Numbered from the stretch's first letter, positions 16,348 to 25,788 are shown. The stretch is 44,715 nucleotides of DNA from an uncultured Bacteroidia bacterium (GCA_903854235.1 CAINVV010000252.1:1-44715), one strand, 5' to 3'. Program-made: numbers and translations. Notes: generated from the letters alone by a model not told the origin.

Positions 16348-17339
16348 TAAATTTTCGAACCGAGGTACCCATCCCGAAAGCAAACAAGCCCATCTCCTAC
16401 CGGAAGAATATCCTCATGGTAGGATCCTGTTTTACAGAAAACATCGGGAACTATCTGCAGAATCACTACTTTCCCGTGTTGACGAATCCTTGTGGCATTC
16501 TTTACAATCCTGCTTCGATGGCAGAATGTATCGATTCCCTGGTAAGGGAGAAACAACTGGTTGCATCTGATCTTTTTTATGCCAACGGTTTGTGGAACAG
16601 CTATCATTTTCACAGCCGTTTCTCCCATCCGGATCGGGATACAGCCCTCTCCACAATGAACCATTCACTCCAAACAGCCTCAATTCGTCTGAGATCCGCC
16701 TCCCACCTCTTTCTCACCTTTGGCACCTCCTGGATCTACAGGGAAAACGTAAGCAAGACCATTGTAGGCAACTGCCACAAACTCCCGGCCAACACCTTTT
16801 CGCACGAACGGCTCTCTGTCGACTGGATGTCAGAACTATGGGAAGAACGCTTCAACCAGTTGTTTAACCTCCATCACGATCTGCAGGTTGTCCTTACCAT
16901 TAGCCCCATCCGTCATCTCAAAGATGGAAGTTACGAAAATCAGGTGAGCAAATCCAGCCTCTTCCTGTTGGTTGACAAGCTGATCTCGCGATTCGGTGCC
17001 AAAAAAATTGGCTATTTCCCCTCCTATGAACTGGTGATGGACGAACTAAGGGATTATCGGTTTTATGCTTCAGACCTGCTACACCTGAGTGAATTGGCCA
17101 CCCTCTTCGTTCAGGAAAAATTCAATGAAGCCTTGCTGGATGCTGAAGGCAACTCAATTATTAATGACATAGGAAAGTTGATTAAAACATTATCCCACAA
17201 GCCATTTCAAACAAATAGCCCACCCTATTTGGAGGCCCTCAACAAGGTGGAAGAAGCGGCAAAGATGCTGATTACGAACCATCCCGGAGTAAATCTTAAT
17301 GATTTAATAATTGATATCAATCAAAAAAAGGGTTCATAA
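16344..17339 (+). CDS. GSCFA-domain protein (SGNH-like hydrolase fold)
   Basis: The 331-residue protein starts at the ATG at 16344, overlapping the upstream stop by four bases. It carries the name-giving motif GSCFTENIG at 27-35, with T in place of A, and S28 is the likely nucleophile by analogy with SGNH/GDSL hydrolases. A later DELRDYRFYASDLLHLSE segment supplies an Asp/His pair in the position expected for the rest of a triad. The blocks LTFGTSWIY and TISPIRHLKDG are typical of the family. GSCFA proteins are common in Bacteroidota but their natural substrate is not established. There is no signal peptide. Coupling to a lipase-like gene suggests a joint role in ester or acyl-group turnover, which is inference. 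Confidence 0.88.
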   Translation: MINFRTEVPIPKANKPISYRKNILMVGSCFTENIGNYLQNHYFPVLTNPCGILYNPASMAECIDSLVREKQLVASDLFYANGLWNSYHFHSRFSHPDRDTALSTMNHSLQTASIRLRSASHLFLTFGTSWIYRENVSKTIVGNCHKLPANTFSHERLSVDWMSELWEERFNQLFNLHHDLQVVLTISPIRHLKDGSYENQVSKSSLFLLVDKLISRFGAKKIGYFPSYELVMDELRDYRFYASDLLHLSELATLFVQEKFNEALLDAEGNSIINDIGKLIKTLSHKPFQTNSPPYLEALNKVEEAAKMLITNHPGVNLNDLIIDINQKKGS

Positions 17340-17353
17340 CTTTTTTTTAATAA

Positions 17354-17361
17354 TACCTTTG
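17354..17361 (+). promoter_or_regulatory. Putative glycogen-locus promoter, -7 box
   Basis: TACCTTTG fits TAnnTTTG and lies 70 bases before the debranching-enzyme start, after a run of eight T that follows the GSCFA stop. No good -33 TTTG is seen. It would drive the debranching enzyme, GT4 and GH57 genes. Confidence 0.45.
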
Positions 17362-17430
17362 CCTATATTTAAGAAATCTAGCGCTGATCTTCACCAGCAT
17401 TCTGTCATTCAATTCTAATTGTTCGAAAAT

Positions 17431-19392
17431 ATGGGATACTTGAATTTTGATAAAGATAAACTGGTCAATTTATCCTATTCCCTGGATCGCGAAACTTTGC
17501 GGACCAACCGGGGAGGTGCCTATTCTTCCACGACACTGGCCGGGTGCAATACACGCAAATACCACGGCTTGCTGGTAGTTCGGCTCGATGAGCTGGATGG
17601 AGGCAAGCATGTGCTCCTCTCTTCTTTGGATGAATCTGTCATTCAGCACGAAACACAGTTCAATCTGGGAATCCACAAATATCCCGGGGATTTCTACGAA
17701 CCGAAAGGACACAAATACATCCGGAATTTCGAATTTGATACCATCCAAAAACATACCTACCGGGTAGGAGGAGTGATACTTACCAGAACCAGGTTACTTG
17801 TAGAACACGAAAATACACTTTTGGTCAAATATACTTTGGAGGAGGCAAACAGCCCAACCAAGTTACGGTTCAAACCATTCCTTGCTTTCAGAAATGTTCA
17901 TTCTCTGAGTAAGGCCAATTTGTATGCCAATTCCAAGTATGCCCAAGTTCCAAACGGGATTCGGATGAAACTCTACGAAAGTTATCCGGATTTTTTCATG
18001 CAGCTCTCCAAGGAATGCGATTTTGTCCCGGTACCCGACTGGTACAAGAACATTGAATACATCAGGGAGCAGGAGAGAGGTTATGAATTTCAGGAAGATC
18101 TTTTCGTACCTGGCTATTTTGAAGTCTCTATCAAAAAAGGTGAGTCCATCATTTTTTCTGCCTCCACGATCGAGCAAAAACCGGCGACCTTTTTCAAAAG
18201 ATACGAAAGCGAGAAAAAATTACGCATTCCGAGAGACTCCTTTATCAATTGCCTGTTGAATTCTGGCAAGCAGTTCCTCTGGGAACGGCAGGATGGAGTC
18301 GATCTCATTGCGGGCTACCCTTGGTACGAATCCGTTTCCAGACAGACCCTGACAGCCCTGCCGGGGATCTTCCTTCATCAGGGAGATGTGAAAATTTTTG
18401 AAGCCGTCCTGCAAACCAATCTCAAACGGCTAAAAGGCGGACTCCTTCCCAAATACGCAGGACAGGAGAGTTTTTATGATGCTGCCGATGCCCCCTTGCT
18501 TGTTTTCAATGCACTTCAAAAGCTTACCCAGTATAAATCGGCGAAGGAGATCTGGACCACCTATGGTTCTTCCCTTAAAGAGATATTGAAAAACTACCGC
18601 GAAGGAACAGATTTTAACATCCACATGCAGGAAAACGGCCTTATCCACGCCAAGATGGAAGGAGTAGCCCTCACCTGGATGGATGATTACCAGGACGGAG
18701 TCCCGGTTACGCAAAGAGGCGGCTTGGCTGTGGAAATCAATGCATTGTGGTACAATGCAGTTTGTTTTACCCTGGAACTTGCCGCAGCATCCGGCGATAA
18801 GGCTTTTGTAAAATCCTGGAAGGAACTTCCTGTCCTTATTGCCGAATCATTCCTCTCCAATTTTTGGTGCGAAGAGTGCGGTATGCTGGCTGATTACATT
18901 GATGGAGATTACAAGGATTGGTCGGTCCGTCCCAATATGCTTCTGGCTGCTTCCCTGGATCATTCACCCTTGTCTCGCTCCCAGAAGAAAATGATTGTCA
19001 GTCTGGTAAGAAATAACCTCCTGACTCCGGCCGGAATTAGGACCCTGTCGCCCGAAGACGTTTCCTACAAGGGTATATCAGGTTTGCGTGCAGATGATTT
19101 CTCAGCGGTTGCACACCAGGGAACAGTCTATCCCTTCCTGATCTATCCTTTTATCAAGACTTACCTCGAAGTTCACAAGGCGGGTGGTCTTTCCTTTGCC
19201 AAAAATTGTCTGGAAGGATTTAAAAATGAGATGTCAGAAGACTGTATTGGCACCCTTTCTGAAGCTTACGATGGAAATCCCCCGCATACGGCAAAAGGCT
19301 CCATTTCTCAGGCAATCAACGTTGCAGGGGTGATCATGGCCAGTACGCTGGTTGAGAAATTTGAAGAAGAACATAAAACAAAAGCTAACTAA
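17431..19392 (+). CDS. Glycogen debranching enzyme (amylo-alpha-1,6-glucosidase)
   Basis: This 653-residue cytoplasmic enzyme has an N-terminal GDE_N-type domain (about residues 15-230, with TLAGCNTRKYHGLLVV) and a C-terminal (alpha/alpha)6-barrel GDE_C domain (about 270-645). The barrel holds IAGYPWYESVSRQTL, WMDDYQDGVPVTQRG, WSVRPNMLLAASL and AVAHQGTVYPFLI. The family removes alpha-1,6-linked glucose at glycogen branch points; stand-alone bacterial forms are placed in GH133. I use the ATG at 17431; a TTG twelve bases upstream is the alternative. It is followed after nine bases by the GT4 gene. Function is well supported by domain order and locus. Confidence 0.93.
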   Translation: MGYLNFDKDKLVNLSYSLDRETLRTNRGGAYSSTTLAGCNTRKYHGLLVVRLDELDGGKHVLLSSLDESVIQHETQFNLGIHKYPGDFYEPKGHKYIRNFEFDTIQKHTYRVGGVILTRTRLLVEHENTLLVKYTLEEANSPTKLRFKPFLAFRNVHSLSKANLYANSKYAQVPNGIRMKLYESYPDFFMQLSKECDFVPVPDWYKNIEYIREQERGYEFQEDLFVPGYFEVSIKKGESIIFSASTIEQKPATFFKRYESEKKLRIPRDSFINCLLNSGKQFLWERQDGVDLIAGYPWYESVSRQTLTALPGIFLHQGDVKIFEAVLQTNLKRLKGGLLPKYAGQESFYDAADAPLLVFNALQKLTQYKSAKEIWTTYGSSLKEILKNYREGTDFNIHMQENGLIHAKMEGVALTWMDDYQDGVPVTQRGGLAVEINALWYNAVCFTLELAAASGDKAFVKSWKELPVLIAESFLSNFWCEECGMLADYIDGDYKDWSVRPNMLLAASLDHSPLSRSQKKMIVSLVRNNLLTPAGIRTLSPEDVSYKGISGLRADDFSAVAHQGTVYPFLIYPFIKTYLEVHKAGGLSFAKNCLEGFKNEMSEDCIGTLSEAYDGNPPHTAKGSISQAINVAGVIMASTLVEKFEEEHKTKAN

Positions 19393-19401
19393 ACCGAGGC
19401 T

Positions 19402-20691
19402 ATGAAGGTATTGATGTTTGGATGGGAATTTCCCCCTCATATAAGCGGTGGATTAGGTACAGCAAGTTTTGGCCTGACCAAGGGTTTGGCTCAGTTCGAT
19501 GACATTGAAGTGCTGTTTGTGGTCCCGAAAGCCTACGGGGATGAGGACGATACAGCTGTGGAGAAAATTATTGGAGCCAATGAAATCACTATCTCCCGCA
19601 AACACGTAAATATTCACAAAACCGACAGACAAATTGACCTGTCTGAAGTTCGCTCAAATCTGGTTCCCTATTCCGATCCGGAAGAATTCTGGCAACTGAC
19701 CCAGCAGCGGTTCTCCTCGGCAACCCGCTTTGTTCAGACAGATTCTCAGGGTAAGATCCCCTTTTCTGGCAAATATGGTGCAAACCTACACGAAGAGATT
19801 GCCAATTATGCCATTGTTGCAGAGTACATCGGTCGTGAATACGAATTCGATGTCATTCACGCCCACGATTGGCTGGCCTATCCCGCTGGTATTGCAGCAA
19901 AGCGTGTAAGTGGAAAACCACTGGTGATCCACGTGCATGCAACGGATTTTGACAGAAGTGGCGGTAGTGTCAATCCCAAAGTCTATGCCATCGAAAGGGA
20001 AGGGATGGAAGTGGCCGACCAAATCATCACCGTCAGCAATTTGACCCGAAAAATTGTCATCGAAAAATATGGCATCAGCCCAGATAAGGTTACGACCGTC
20101 TATAACGCCGTAGAACCCGTTGAAAATAAAGAGAGTATGCCCTTTAAAAGAGGTATTAACGACAAAATCGTTACTTTTTTGGGACGGATCACCATGCAAA
20201 AAGGACCCGAATATTTCATAGAAGCCGCCTACCAGGTTTTAAAACGTACAGACAATGTCAGGTTTGTGATGGCTGGCAGCGGCGACATGATGGAAAAAAT
20301 GATCAGGAGAACAGCCCGGCTGGGAATATCCGATAGGTTTCACTATACCGGATTTCTTCACGGGGATGATGTCTTCGACATGTTCCGGATGAGCGATGTG
20401 TATGTGATGCCCTCTGTATCAGAACCTTTTGGCATCTCACCCCTCGAAGCTATGATGACAGATGTGCCTGTCATTATCTCCAAACAGTCGGGTGTTGCAG
20501 AAATTCTCACCCATGCCATCAAGGTGGATTTCTGGGACATCAATGCCATGGCAGATGCCATCTACGGGATCATCAAATATCCTGCACTGCATACCATGTT
20601 CAGAAAATATGGCAGGGAAGAGGTCGATAGTTTGCAATGGAAACACTCTGCTGCCCACGTTCGTGAAGTATATAAAAAAGCAATCCGATAA
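19402..20691 (+). CDS. GT4-family glycosyltransferase, glycogen synthase-like
   Basis: The 429-residue protein is a GT-B glycosyltransferase. It opens MKVLMFGWEFPPHISGGLGTA, with the GGLG loop that binds the nucleotide-sugar diphosphate, has VIHAHDWLAYPAG in the N-terminal domain, and carries the retaining E-x7-E pair E341/E349 in SEPFGISPLEAM. Placed between a debranching enzyme and a GH57 protein, it is the likely alpha-1,4-glucan synthase of this locus; it is not a classical GT5 GlgA. Donor (UDP- or ADP-glucose) cannot be read from the sequence. Homologues with the same opening occur in the same locus of Bacteroides, from memory. Confidence 0.9.
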   Translation: MKVLMFGWEFPPHISGGLGTASFGLTKGLAQFDDIEVLFVVPKAYGDEDDTAVEKIIGANEITISRKHVNIHKTDRQIDLSEVRSNLVPYSDPEEFWQLTQQRFSSATRFVQTDSQGKIPFSGKYGANLHEEIANYAIVAEYIGREYEFDVIHAHDWLAYPAGIAAKRVSGKPLVIHVHATDFDRSGGSVNPKVYAIEREGMEVADQIITVSNLTRKIVIEKYGISPDKVTTVYNAVEPVENKESMPFKRGINDKIVTFLGRITMQKGPEYFIEAAYQVLKRTDNVRFVMAGSGDMMEKMIRRTARLGISDRFHYTGFLHGDDVFDMFRMSDVYVMPSVSEPFGISPLEAMMTDVPVIISKQSGVAEILTHAIKVDFWDINAMADAIYGIIKYPALHTMFRKYGREEVDSLQWKHSAAHVREVYKKAIR

Positions 20692-20716
20692 TATTACATC
20701 GATAATAGTACACCCC

Positions 20717-22096
20717 ATGAAGACCATCTGCTTAAATTTCCAAATTCACCAGCCCTTCCGCTACCGCAAATATCGTTTTTTCGATATCGGAAATGATTCC
20801 TATTATTACGATGACTATGCCAATGAAACCATTATGCGAAAGATCGCTGATAATTGTTATCTGCCGGCAAACAATATCCTCCTGAAACAAATAAAAAAGT
20901 GCAAGGGAAAATTCAAGGTCTCATTCTCCATTTCAGGGGTTGCCCTGGACCAGTTCAGGCTCTACGCTCCAGAGGTCATCGACTCATTTAAGGAACTCGC
21001 CGCCACGGGATCCGTGGAGTTCCTATCCGGAACTTATGCCAATTCACTGGTATCCCTGGTGGATGAGCAACTATTTGCCAAACAGGTCAAGGCACACGAC
21101 GATCTGATCGAATTGTATTTTGGTCAGAAACCCAAAGTATTCAGAAACTCGGAAATGATCTATTCAGACGAACTTGGCGACCTGATCTACCGAATGGGAT
21201 TTGAAACCGTCCTCACGGAAGGTGCGAAACACATCCTTGGCTGGAAAAGTCCCAATTACCTCTATTGCAATGCCCTCAACCCACGGCAGAAGGTTCTGAT
21301 GCGCAACCACAGACTGAGTGATGACCTCTCCTTCCGCTTCTCCAATACTTCCTGGAACGAATATCCGCTCACCGCCAGCAAAATGACAAACTGGCTGGTT
21401 GACCTTCCCAAAAATGAAGAACTCGTGAATATCTTCCTCAATTATGAAACGTTTGGGGAGATTCAAAAGAAAAAATCAGGAATTTTCGACTTCCTCGAGA
21501 GCCTCCCGGAAATGATCCTCAAAACCAAGGAACTTACCTTCTCCACCCCCAGCGAAGTGGTAAAAGCCCTCCAGCCGGTTTCTGCAGTACACGTATTGCA
21601 CCCGATCTCCTGGGCCGATGAGGAACGTGACCTCTCTGCCTGGTTGGGAAATGAACTGCAAAAGGAAGCCTTCAATCACCTTTACGCCCTGAAGGAAAGG
21701 GTAAAAAAATGTACTGATCCCAAAATCCAGAAAGATTGGCTCTATCTTCAGTCCAACGACCATCTCTATTACATGTGTACCAAATTTTTCTCAGATGGGG
21801 AAGTTCACAAATTTTTCAATCCTTACGGAAATCCATACGAGGCCTTCATCAACTACATGAACGTGCTGAGTGATTTTACGCTTAGGTTGAATATATTGGT
21901 GCCTATCGATGAAAATGAAGCCGAATTGACAAAATTAAGGGTGATCATTGAGGAAAAATCTAAAAAGCTGGAACAGGTCGAACTGGAATTGAACAAAATT
22001 AAAAAACCCATTCCGGCAACCGCAAAACCCAAGTCAAAAGCGGTGAAAGAAACTGATATTAAACCAAAATCTGTCAAAAAACCAACCTCCAAATAG
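20717..22096 (+). CDS. GH57-family alpha-amylase-like protein
   Basis: The 459-residue protein has the GH57 opening NFQIHQPFRYRKYR (HQP at 11-13), a middle block VFRNSEMIYSDELGD with E146 as the expected nucleophile, and LNYETFGE at 241-248. The start is the ATG at 20717, 25 bases after the GT4 stop. In active GH57 alpha-amylase-type members the last block usually reads DYETFGE, with the Asp as proton donor; here N242 occupies that place, so activity is uncertain. The C-terminus (about 390-459) is a predicted coiled coil followed by a Lys/Pro-rich tail. The locus suggests a role in glycogen branching, trimming or binding. Annotators would call it alpha-amylase; I treat that as unproven. Confidence 0.88.
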   Translation: MKTICLNFQIHQPFRYRKYRFFDIGNDSYYYDDYANETIMRKIADNCYLPANNILLKQIKKCKGKFKVSFSISGVALDQFRLYAPEVIDSFKELAATGSVEFLSGTYANSLVSLVDEQLFAKQVKAHDDLIELYFGQKPKVFRNSEMIYSDELGDLIYRMGFETVLTEGAKHILGWKSPNYLYCNALNPRQKVLMRNHRLSDDLSFRFSNTSWNEYPLTASKMTNWLVDLPKNEELVNIFLNYETFGEIQKKKSGIFDFLESLPEMILKTKELTFSTPSEVVKALQPVSAVHVLHPISWADEERDLSAWLGNELQKEAFNHLYALKERVKKCTDPKIQKDWLYLQSNDHLYYMCTKFFSDGEVHKFFNPYGNPYEAFINYMNVLSDFTLRLNILVPIDENEAELTKLRVIIEEKSKKLEQVELELNKIKKPIPATAKPKSKAVKETDIKPKSVKKPTSK

Positions 22097-22246
22097 GAGG
22101 CTTAATGTGAAGAGAATGTTATAAATACGCTAATTTTTACACAATTTGGCGTCAATTTATACGATTTGTTCCCCGAAATTGGTATCATTGCGATTCAATA
22201 AAAATGAGAACATTGAATTGTCCGTTGAGCTAATTTATTTGACAGA

Positions 22247-24841
22247 ATGGAAGAGACCTACTTTAAAAATCTGAGACAACCCGAGAATAGCAACCCTACC
22301 TGGAAAAAAATAATCGTTGAGTCGGCCTTGCCAACCGAGCTGGCATTTTTGCGTACCCTGTCCCGAAATTTGTGGTGGGTATGGAGTGTAGATGCACGTG
22401 CCCTCTTCAACGAAATTGATCCACTGATTTGGGATGACTGCGAACACAACCCCATCATTTTGCTGGAACAGACCAGCCACGACAGGTTTCTGGAGCTGAA
22501 ATCAGATGAATCTTTCGTCCTCAGGATGAAGTCGGTTGAAATCCAGTTCAACAAATACCTGAAAGAAAGGAAAAAATTACGCGGACCAAAAATTGCCTAC
22601 TTCAGCATGGAGTTTGGACTCCACTCCAGCCTGAAAATATATTCCGGCGGTCTGGGTGTACTCGCGGGTGATTACCTCAAAGAGGCCAGCGATTCAAAAG
22701 TCGATATGACAGCCGTCGGTTTGCTTTACCGTTATGGCTATTTTAAGCAAGTTATCTCCTCAAATGGGGAACAACTCGCAGTTTACGAGCCCGAACATTT
22801 CTCCAAAATACCAATCCAGCCAGCACTCGACGAGAAGGGCGATTGGATCTCCGTCGAAGTACAGTTGCCACACGGTGCCGTATACGTCAGGGTTTGGTAT
22901 GTCTTTGTGGGCAATGTCAAACTTTATCTTCTCGACACAGACTCCGAACACAACCAGGAACAGGACAGATCCATCACCCACCATTTGTATGGCGGTGACA
23001 ACGAAAATCGTCTGAAACAGGAGATGATACTCGGCCTCGGCGGCATTCGTGCCCTTGAAAAATTGGGGATCGAATTCGACATCTACCACTGCAACGAAGG
23101 CCATGCTGCTTTCATCGGGTTAGAGAGAATCGGACTGATAAAAAATAAATCCGCGCTGAATTATTCGGAAGCCAAAGAAATTGTAAGGGCCTCTACCCTC
23201 TTTACCACCCATACACCGGTACCTGCCGGTCACGACTCCTTCCCCGACGAACTCTTCAAATCCTACATGAATCCCGTTGCCATCGAGCTCGGCATCACGA
23301 TGGAAGAGCTAATGCTACTTGGAAAAGCCGACAGCCTGGAAGGAAGATTCAACATGAGCTTTCTGGCAGCCAATCTTTCACAATCCATCAACGGAGTCAG
23401 TAAACTTCACGGTGACGTAAGCAAACAACTGCTTAGTGAACTCTACAAGGGGTTTCTACCCGAAGAACTTGACAACATCGGATACGTCACCAACGGGGTC
23501 CATTATCCAACCTGGGCCGCTCCAGGCTGGAAAGTCGTGCACGATCAAATCCTCTCTGCGGAAGAGATGGCAGAAGATATCCACGAGTACGAAGAAGGCG
23601 GAGAGATGCGCGCCTGGAGAAACATCTACAAAGTTCAGGATAAGTTGATTTGGGATACCAAATCCAAACTTCGGGAACAACTCATCGAATACATCAAAAG
23701 AAGATTTACAGATATCCATATTCAGCGGAATGAGAATCCGAAATACATTTCCGAAGCCATCTCCAAACTGAATCCCAAGGCTTTGACCATTGGTTTTGCA
23801 CGTCGCTTTGCTACCTATAAAAGAGCTCATCTGCTCTTCCGTGACCTCGACCGTCTGGCCAAAATCATCAACAATCCTGATCGCCCGGTACAGTTCCTCT
23901 TCGCAGGAAAGGCCCATCCAGCAGACAAAGCAGGACAGGATCTGATCAAATACATCATCGATATCTCCAAAAAACCGGAATTTGTTGGACGTATCCTTTT
24001 CCTTCAAAACTACGACATGAACATCGCCAAAATGCTTGTCCAGGGTTGTGATGTTTGGATGAATACGCCTACCAGACCGCTGGAAGCATCAGGTACATCC
24101 GGCGAAAAAGGAGTGATGAACGGAACCCTACACTTTTCCGTCCTGGATGGTTGGTGGGTGGAAGGCTACAAACAGGATGCCGGCTGGGCCCTGCCGCTGG
24201 AGAACTCCTTCGACATTCCGGAACTACAAGATGAATTAGACTCTGAAGCCATCTATGGAATCCTTGAAAATGAGATAGTTCCTGCCTATTATTACAGGAA
24301 CGACAAGAACATTCCCGTGCTTTGGGTCGACTTTATCAAGAATACATTTGCCGAAGTGGTTCCCCTCTTCACCACAAAACGAATGATGAAGGACTACTTT
24401 ACCAGATACTATCTACCACAATCCCAGCGTACCACGTTGCTGAAATTGGATAATTTCAAGAAAGCAAAGGAACTTGCAGCCTGGAAAGCGAAAATTGTAG
24501 ATGTTTGGAACAACATTGAGGTGAAGAATATCCAGATTTCGGACGGTATCACCAATACCTATGAGATGGGGAAAGCCTATCCTTCAAAAGTAACCCTCGA
24601 CCTAAAGGGTCTGTCCCCAGCGGAAATCGGCGTAGAACTGATTGTTGCAACAGGTACGGATCAACCCCACTTCGTGGCAAAATATGACTTCCTGGTGGAA
24701 AATCAACAAGACAATCTCGCGCACTACGTGCTTCAGCTAACCTTGAAGAAACCTGGAAGCTACAACTATGGCCTCAGAATCTACGCAAGAAATAGCGCCC
24801 TGCCCAATCGACAGGATTTCAGATTGTTAAAGTGGCTCTAA
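22247..24841 (+). CDS. glgP: Alpha-glucan (glycogen) phosphorylase, GT35
   Basis: This 864-residue enzyme releases glucose-1-phosphate from alpha-1,4-glucan ends using phosphate and PLP. It belongs to the short phosphorylase branch with an N-terminal DUF3417 region (about 10-115, with LRTLSRNLWWVWS). The core shows IAYFSMEFGLHSSLKIYSGG, HCNEGHAAF, TTHTPVPAGHD and TNGVHYPTW. The PLP lysine is K621 in EASGTSGEKGVMNG, followed by LDGWWVEGY. A 150-base gap separates it from the GH57 gene; it contains a TATCATTG (22183-22190), one mismatch from the -7 consensus, so a separate promoter is possible. Its stop lies eight bases from the convergent response-regulator stop. The symbol is used in the broad sense. 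Confidence 0.95.
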   Translation: MEETYFKNLRQPENSNPTWKKIIVESALPTELAFLRTLSRNLWWVWSVDARALFNEIDPLIWDDCEHNPIILLEQTSHDRFLELKSDESFVLRMKSVEIQFNKYLKERKKLRGPKIAYFSMEFGLHSSLKIYSGGLGVLAGDYLKEASDSKVDMTAVGLLYRYGYFKQVISSNGEQLAVYEPEHFSKIPIQPALDEKGDWISVEVQLPHGAVYVRVWYVFVGNVKLYLLDTDSEHNQEQDRSITHHLYGGDNENRLKQEMILGLGGIRALEKLGIEFDIYHCNEGHAAFIGLERIGLIKNKSALNYSEAKEIVRASTLFTTHTPVPAGHDSFPDELFKSYMNPVAIELGITMEELMLLGKADSLEGRFNMSFLAANLSQSINGVSKLHGDVSKQLLSELYKGFLPEELDNIGYVTNGVHYPTWAAPGWKVVHDQILSAEEMAEDIHEYEEGGEMRAWRNIYKVQDKLIWDTKSKLREQLIEYIKRRFTDIHIQRNENPKYISEAISKLNPKALTIGFARRFATYKRAHLLFRDLDRLAKIINNPDRPVQFLFAGKAHPADKAGQDLIKYIIDISKKPEFVGRILFLQNYDMNIAKMLVQGCDVWMNTPTRPLEASGTSGEKGVMNGTLHFSVLDGWWVEGYKQDAGWALPLENSFDIPELQDELDSEAIYGILENEIVPAYYYRNDKNIPVLWVDFIKNTFAEVVPLFTTKRMMKDYFTRYYLPQSQRTTLLKLDNFKKAKELAAWKAKIVDVWNNIEVKNIQISDGITNTYEMGKAYPSKVTLDLKGLSPAEIGVELIVATGTDQPHFVAKYDFLVENQQDNLAHYVLQLTLKKPGSYNYGLRIYARNSALPNRQDFRLLKWL

Positions 24842-24849
24842 GCGGAAGA

Positions 24850-25605
24850 TTACAATTTATTGTATAGAAGTTTGTTGAGAAGGTCTTCCTTGTATTTGAT
24901 GGATACTTTTAATAGTTCACCAGTCCTTAATTCGACCAATCCCCCTTGTGCCTTGATATAACGGACTACATTGGCCAGATTGACCAGGTGACTCCTGTGT
25001 ATCCGTATGAATCCAAGCGGAGTAAGGAGGTTCTCAAATTCTAGCAGGGTACGGCTTACAATTTTTTCTGGCTCATCCCTGAAAATGATCCGCGTATAGT
25101 TTCTCAACCCTTCGCACCTGACAATCTTATCAACATCAATGATCGCAAATCCATTCAGTTCGGGCAATGCGATGGTTTTTGCACCGTGCTCTCCACTAGC
25201 CATAATATTGGCCTTAAGCGCATTAACGGCTATCTTAGAATCTACTTTCTTGGTTTTTGGGATTCTGTTAATGGCCTTTGTCAACTCCTCTACATTGATC
25301 GGTTTTACCAGATAATCAAACGCAGAATATTTAAATGCCTTGATGGCATACTCACTGTATGCAGTTATAAAGATGATCTTGAAGTCTATTTTCTTCAATT
25401 TGTCCAGCAGATCAAAACCTGTCCCGTCGGGCATACTGATATCCAGAAAAACCACATCCGGATCTTTCTGTTCGATCAAAGCCAATCCTTCCTCTACCGA
25501 ACTCGCTTCACCCAACAATTCAACATTCGAAATGGTCTTTTTCAGAATCTCTCTCAACAACATCCTTGAAATAGAATCGTCGTCTATTATTAATGCCTTT
25601 ATCAT
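24850..25605 (-). CDS. LytTR-family response regulator
   Basis: The 251-residue protein has an N-terminal receiver domain (about 1-120) with acidic residues D8-D10, phosphoacceptor D55 in VVFLDISMPDGTG, T81 and K101 in FDYLVKPI. It has a C-terminal LytTR DNA-binding domain (about 150-250, with EGLRNYTRIIF and LGFIRIHRSHLVNL). It would act as a transcription factor responding to a histidine kinase of the LytS/YpdA type, but no kinase gene is next to it. It is tail-to-tail with the phosphorylase gene and divergent from tsaB across a 183-base AT-rich gap. Control of the glycogen genes is possible but not shown. Confidence 0.94.
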   Translation of the reverse strand: MIKALIIDDDSISRMLLREILKKTISNVELLGEASSVEEGLALIEQKDPDVVFLDISMPDGTGFDLLDKLKKIDFKIIFITAYSEYAIKAFKYSAFDYLVKPINVEELTKAINRIPKTKKVDSKIAVNALKANIMASGEHGAKTIALPELNGFAIIDVDKIVRCEGLRNYTRIIFRDEPEKIVSRTLLEFENLLTPLGFIRIHRSHLVNLANVVRYIKAQGGLVELRTGELLKVSIKYKEDLLNKLLYNKL

Positions 25606-25718
25606 AGTGAAATTTAGTATAATAAAAATTTAACCGTAAAAATAATGTGTTTACACGGATATTGGAACTCCATAAAGCACAACCTGACTCCACATAAACA
25701 AAGAAACCCCAAAAAGGA

Positions 25719-25754
25719 TTTAAGGAATTGAATGTTTTTTTTAAAAACCTTAAA
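25719..25754. repeat. Short inverted repeat in the regulator-tsaB intergenic region
   Basis: TTTAAGG (25719-25725) and CCTTAAA (25748-25754) are exact reverse complements 22 bases apart in the divergent region between the LytTR regulator and tsaB. The spacer is T/A-rich. It might be an operator or chance structure in AT-rich DNA; the rest of the 183-base region has no clear -7 box on either strand. Confidence 0.3.
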
Positions 25755-25788
25755 TTAGTTATTATTTTAGATATTTGTAAAAAAAAAT

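Noticed and set aside
22082-22098. CCTCC-AAATA-GGAGG hairpin at the GH57 stop codon
   Set aside because: Only five base pairs and no U tract follow; too weak to call a terminator.
25783-25788. TAGATATTTG before tsaB as a promoter
   Set aside because: The spacing between TA and TTTG is four, not two, so it does not match the -7 consensus.
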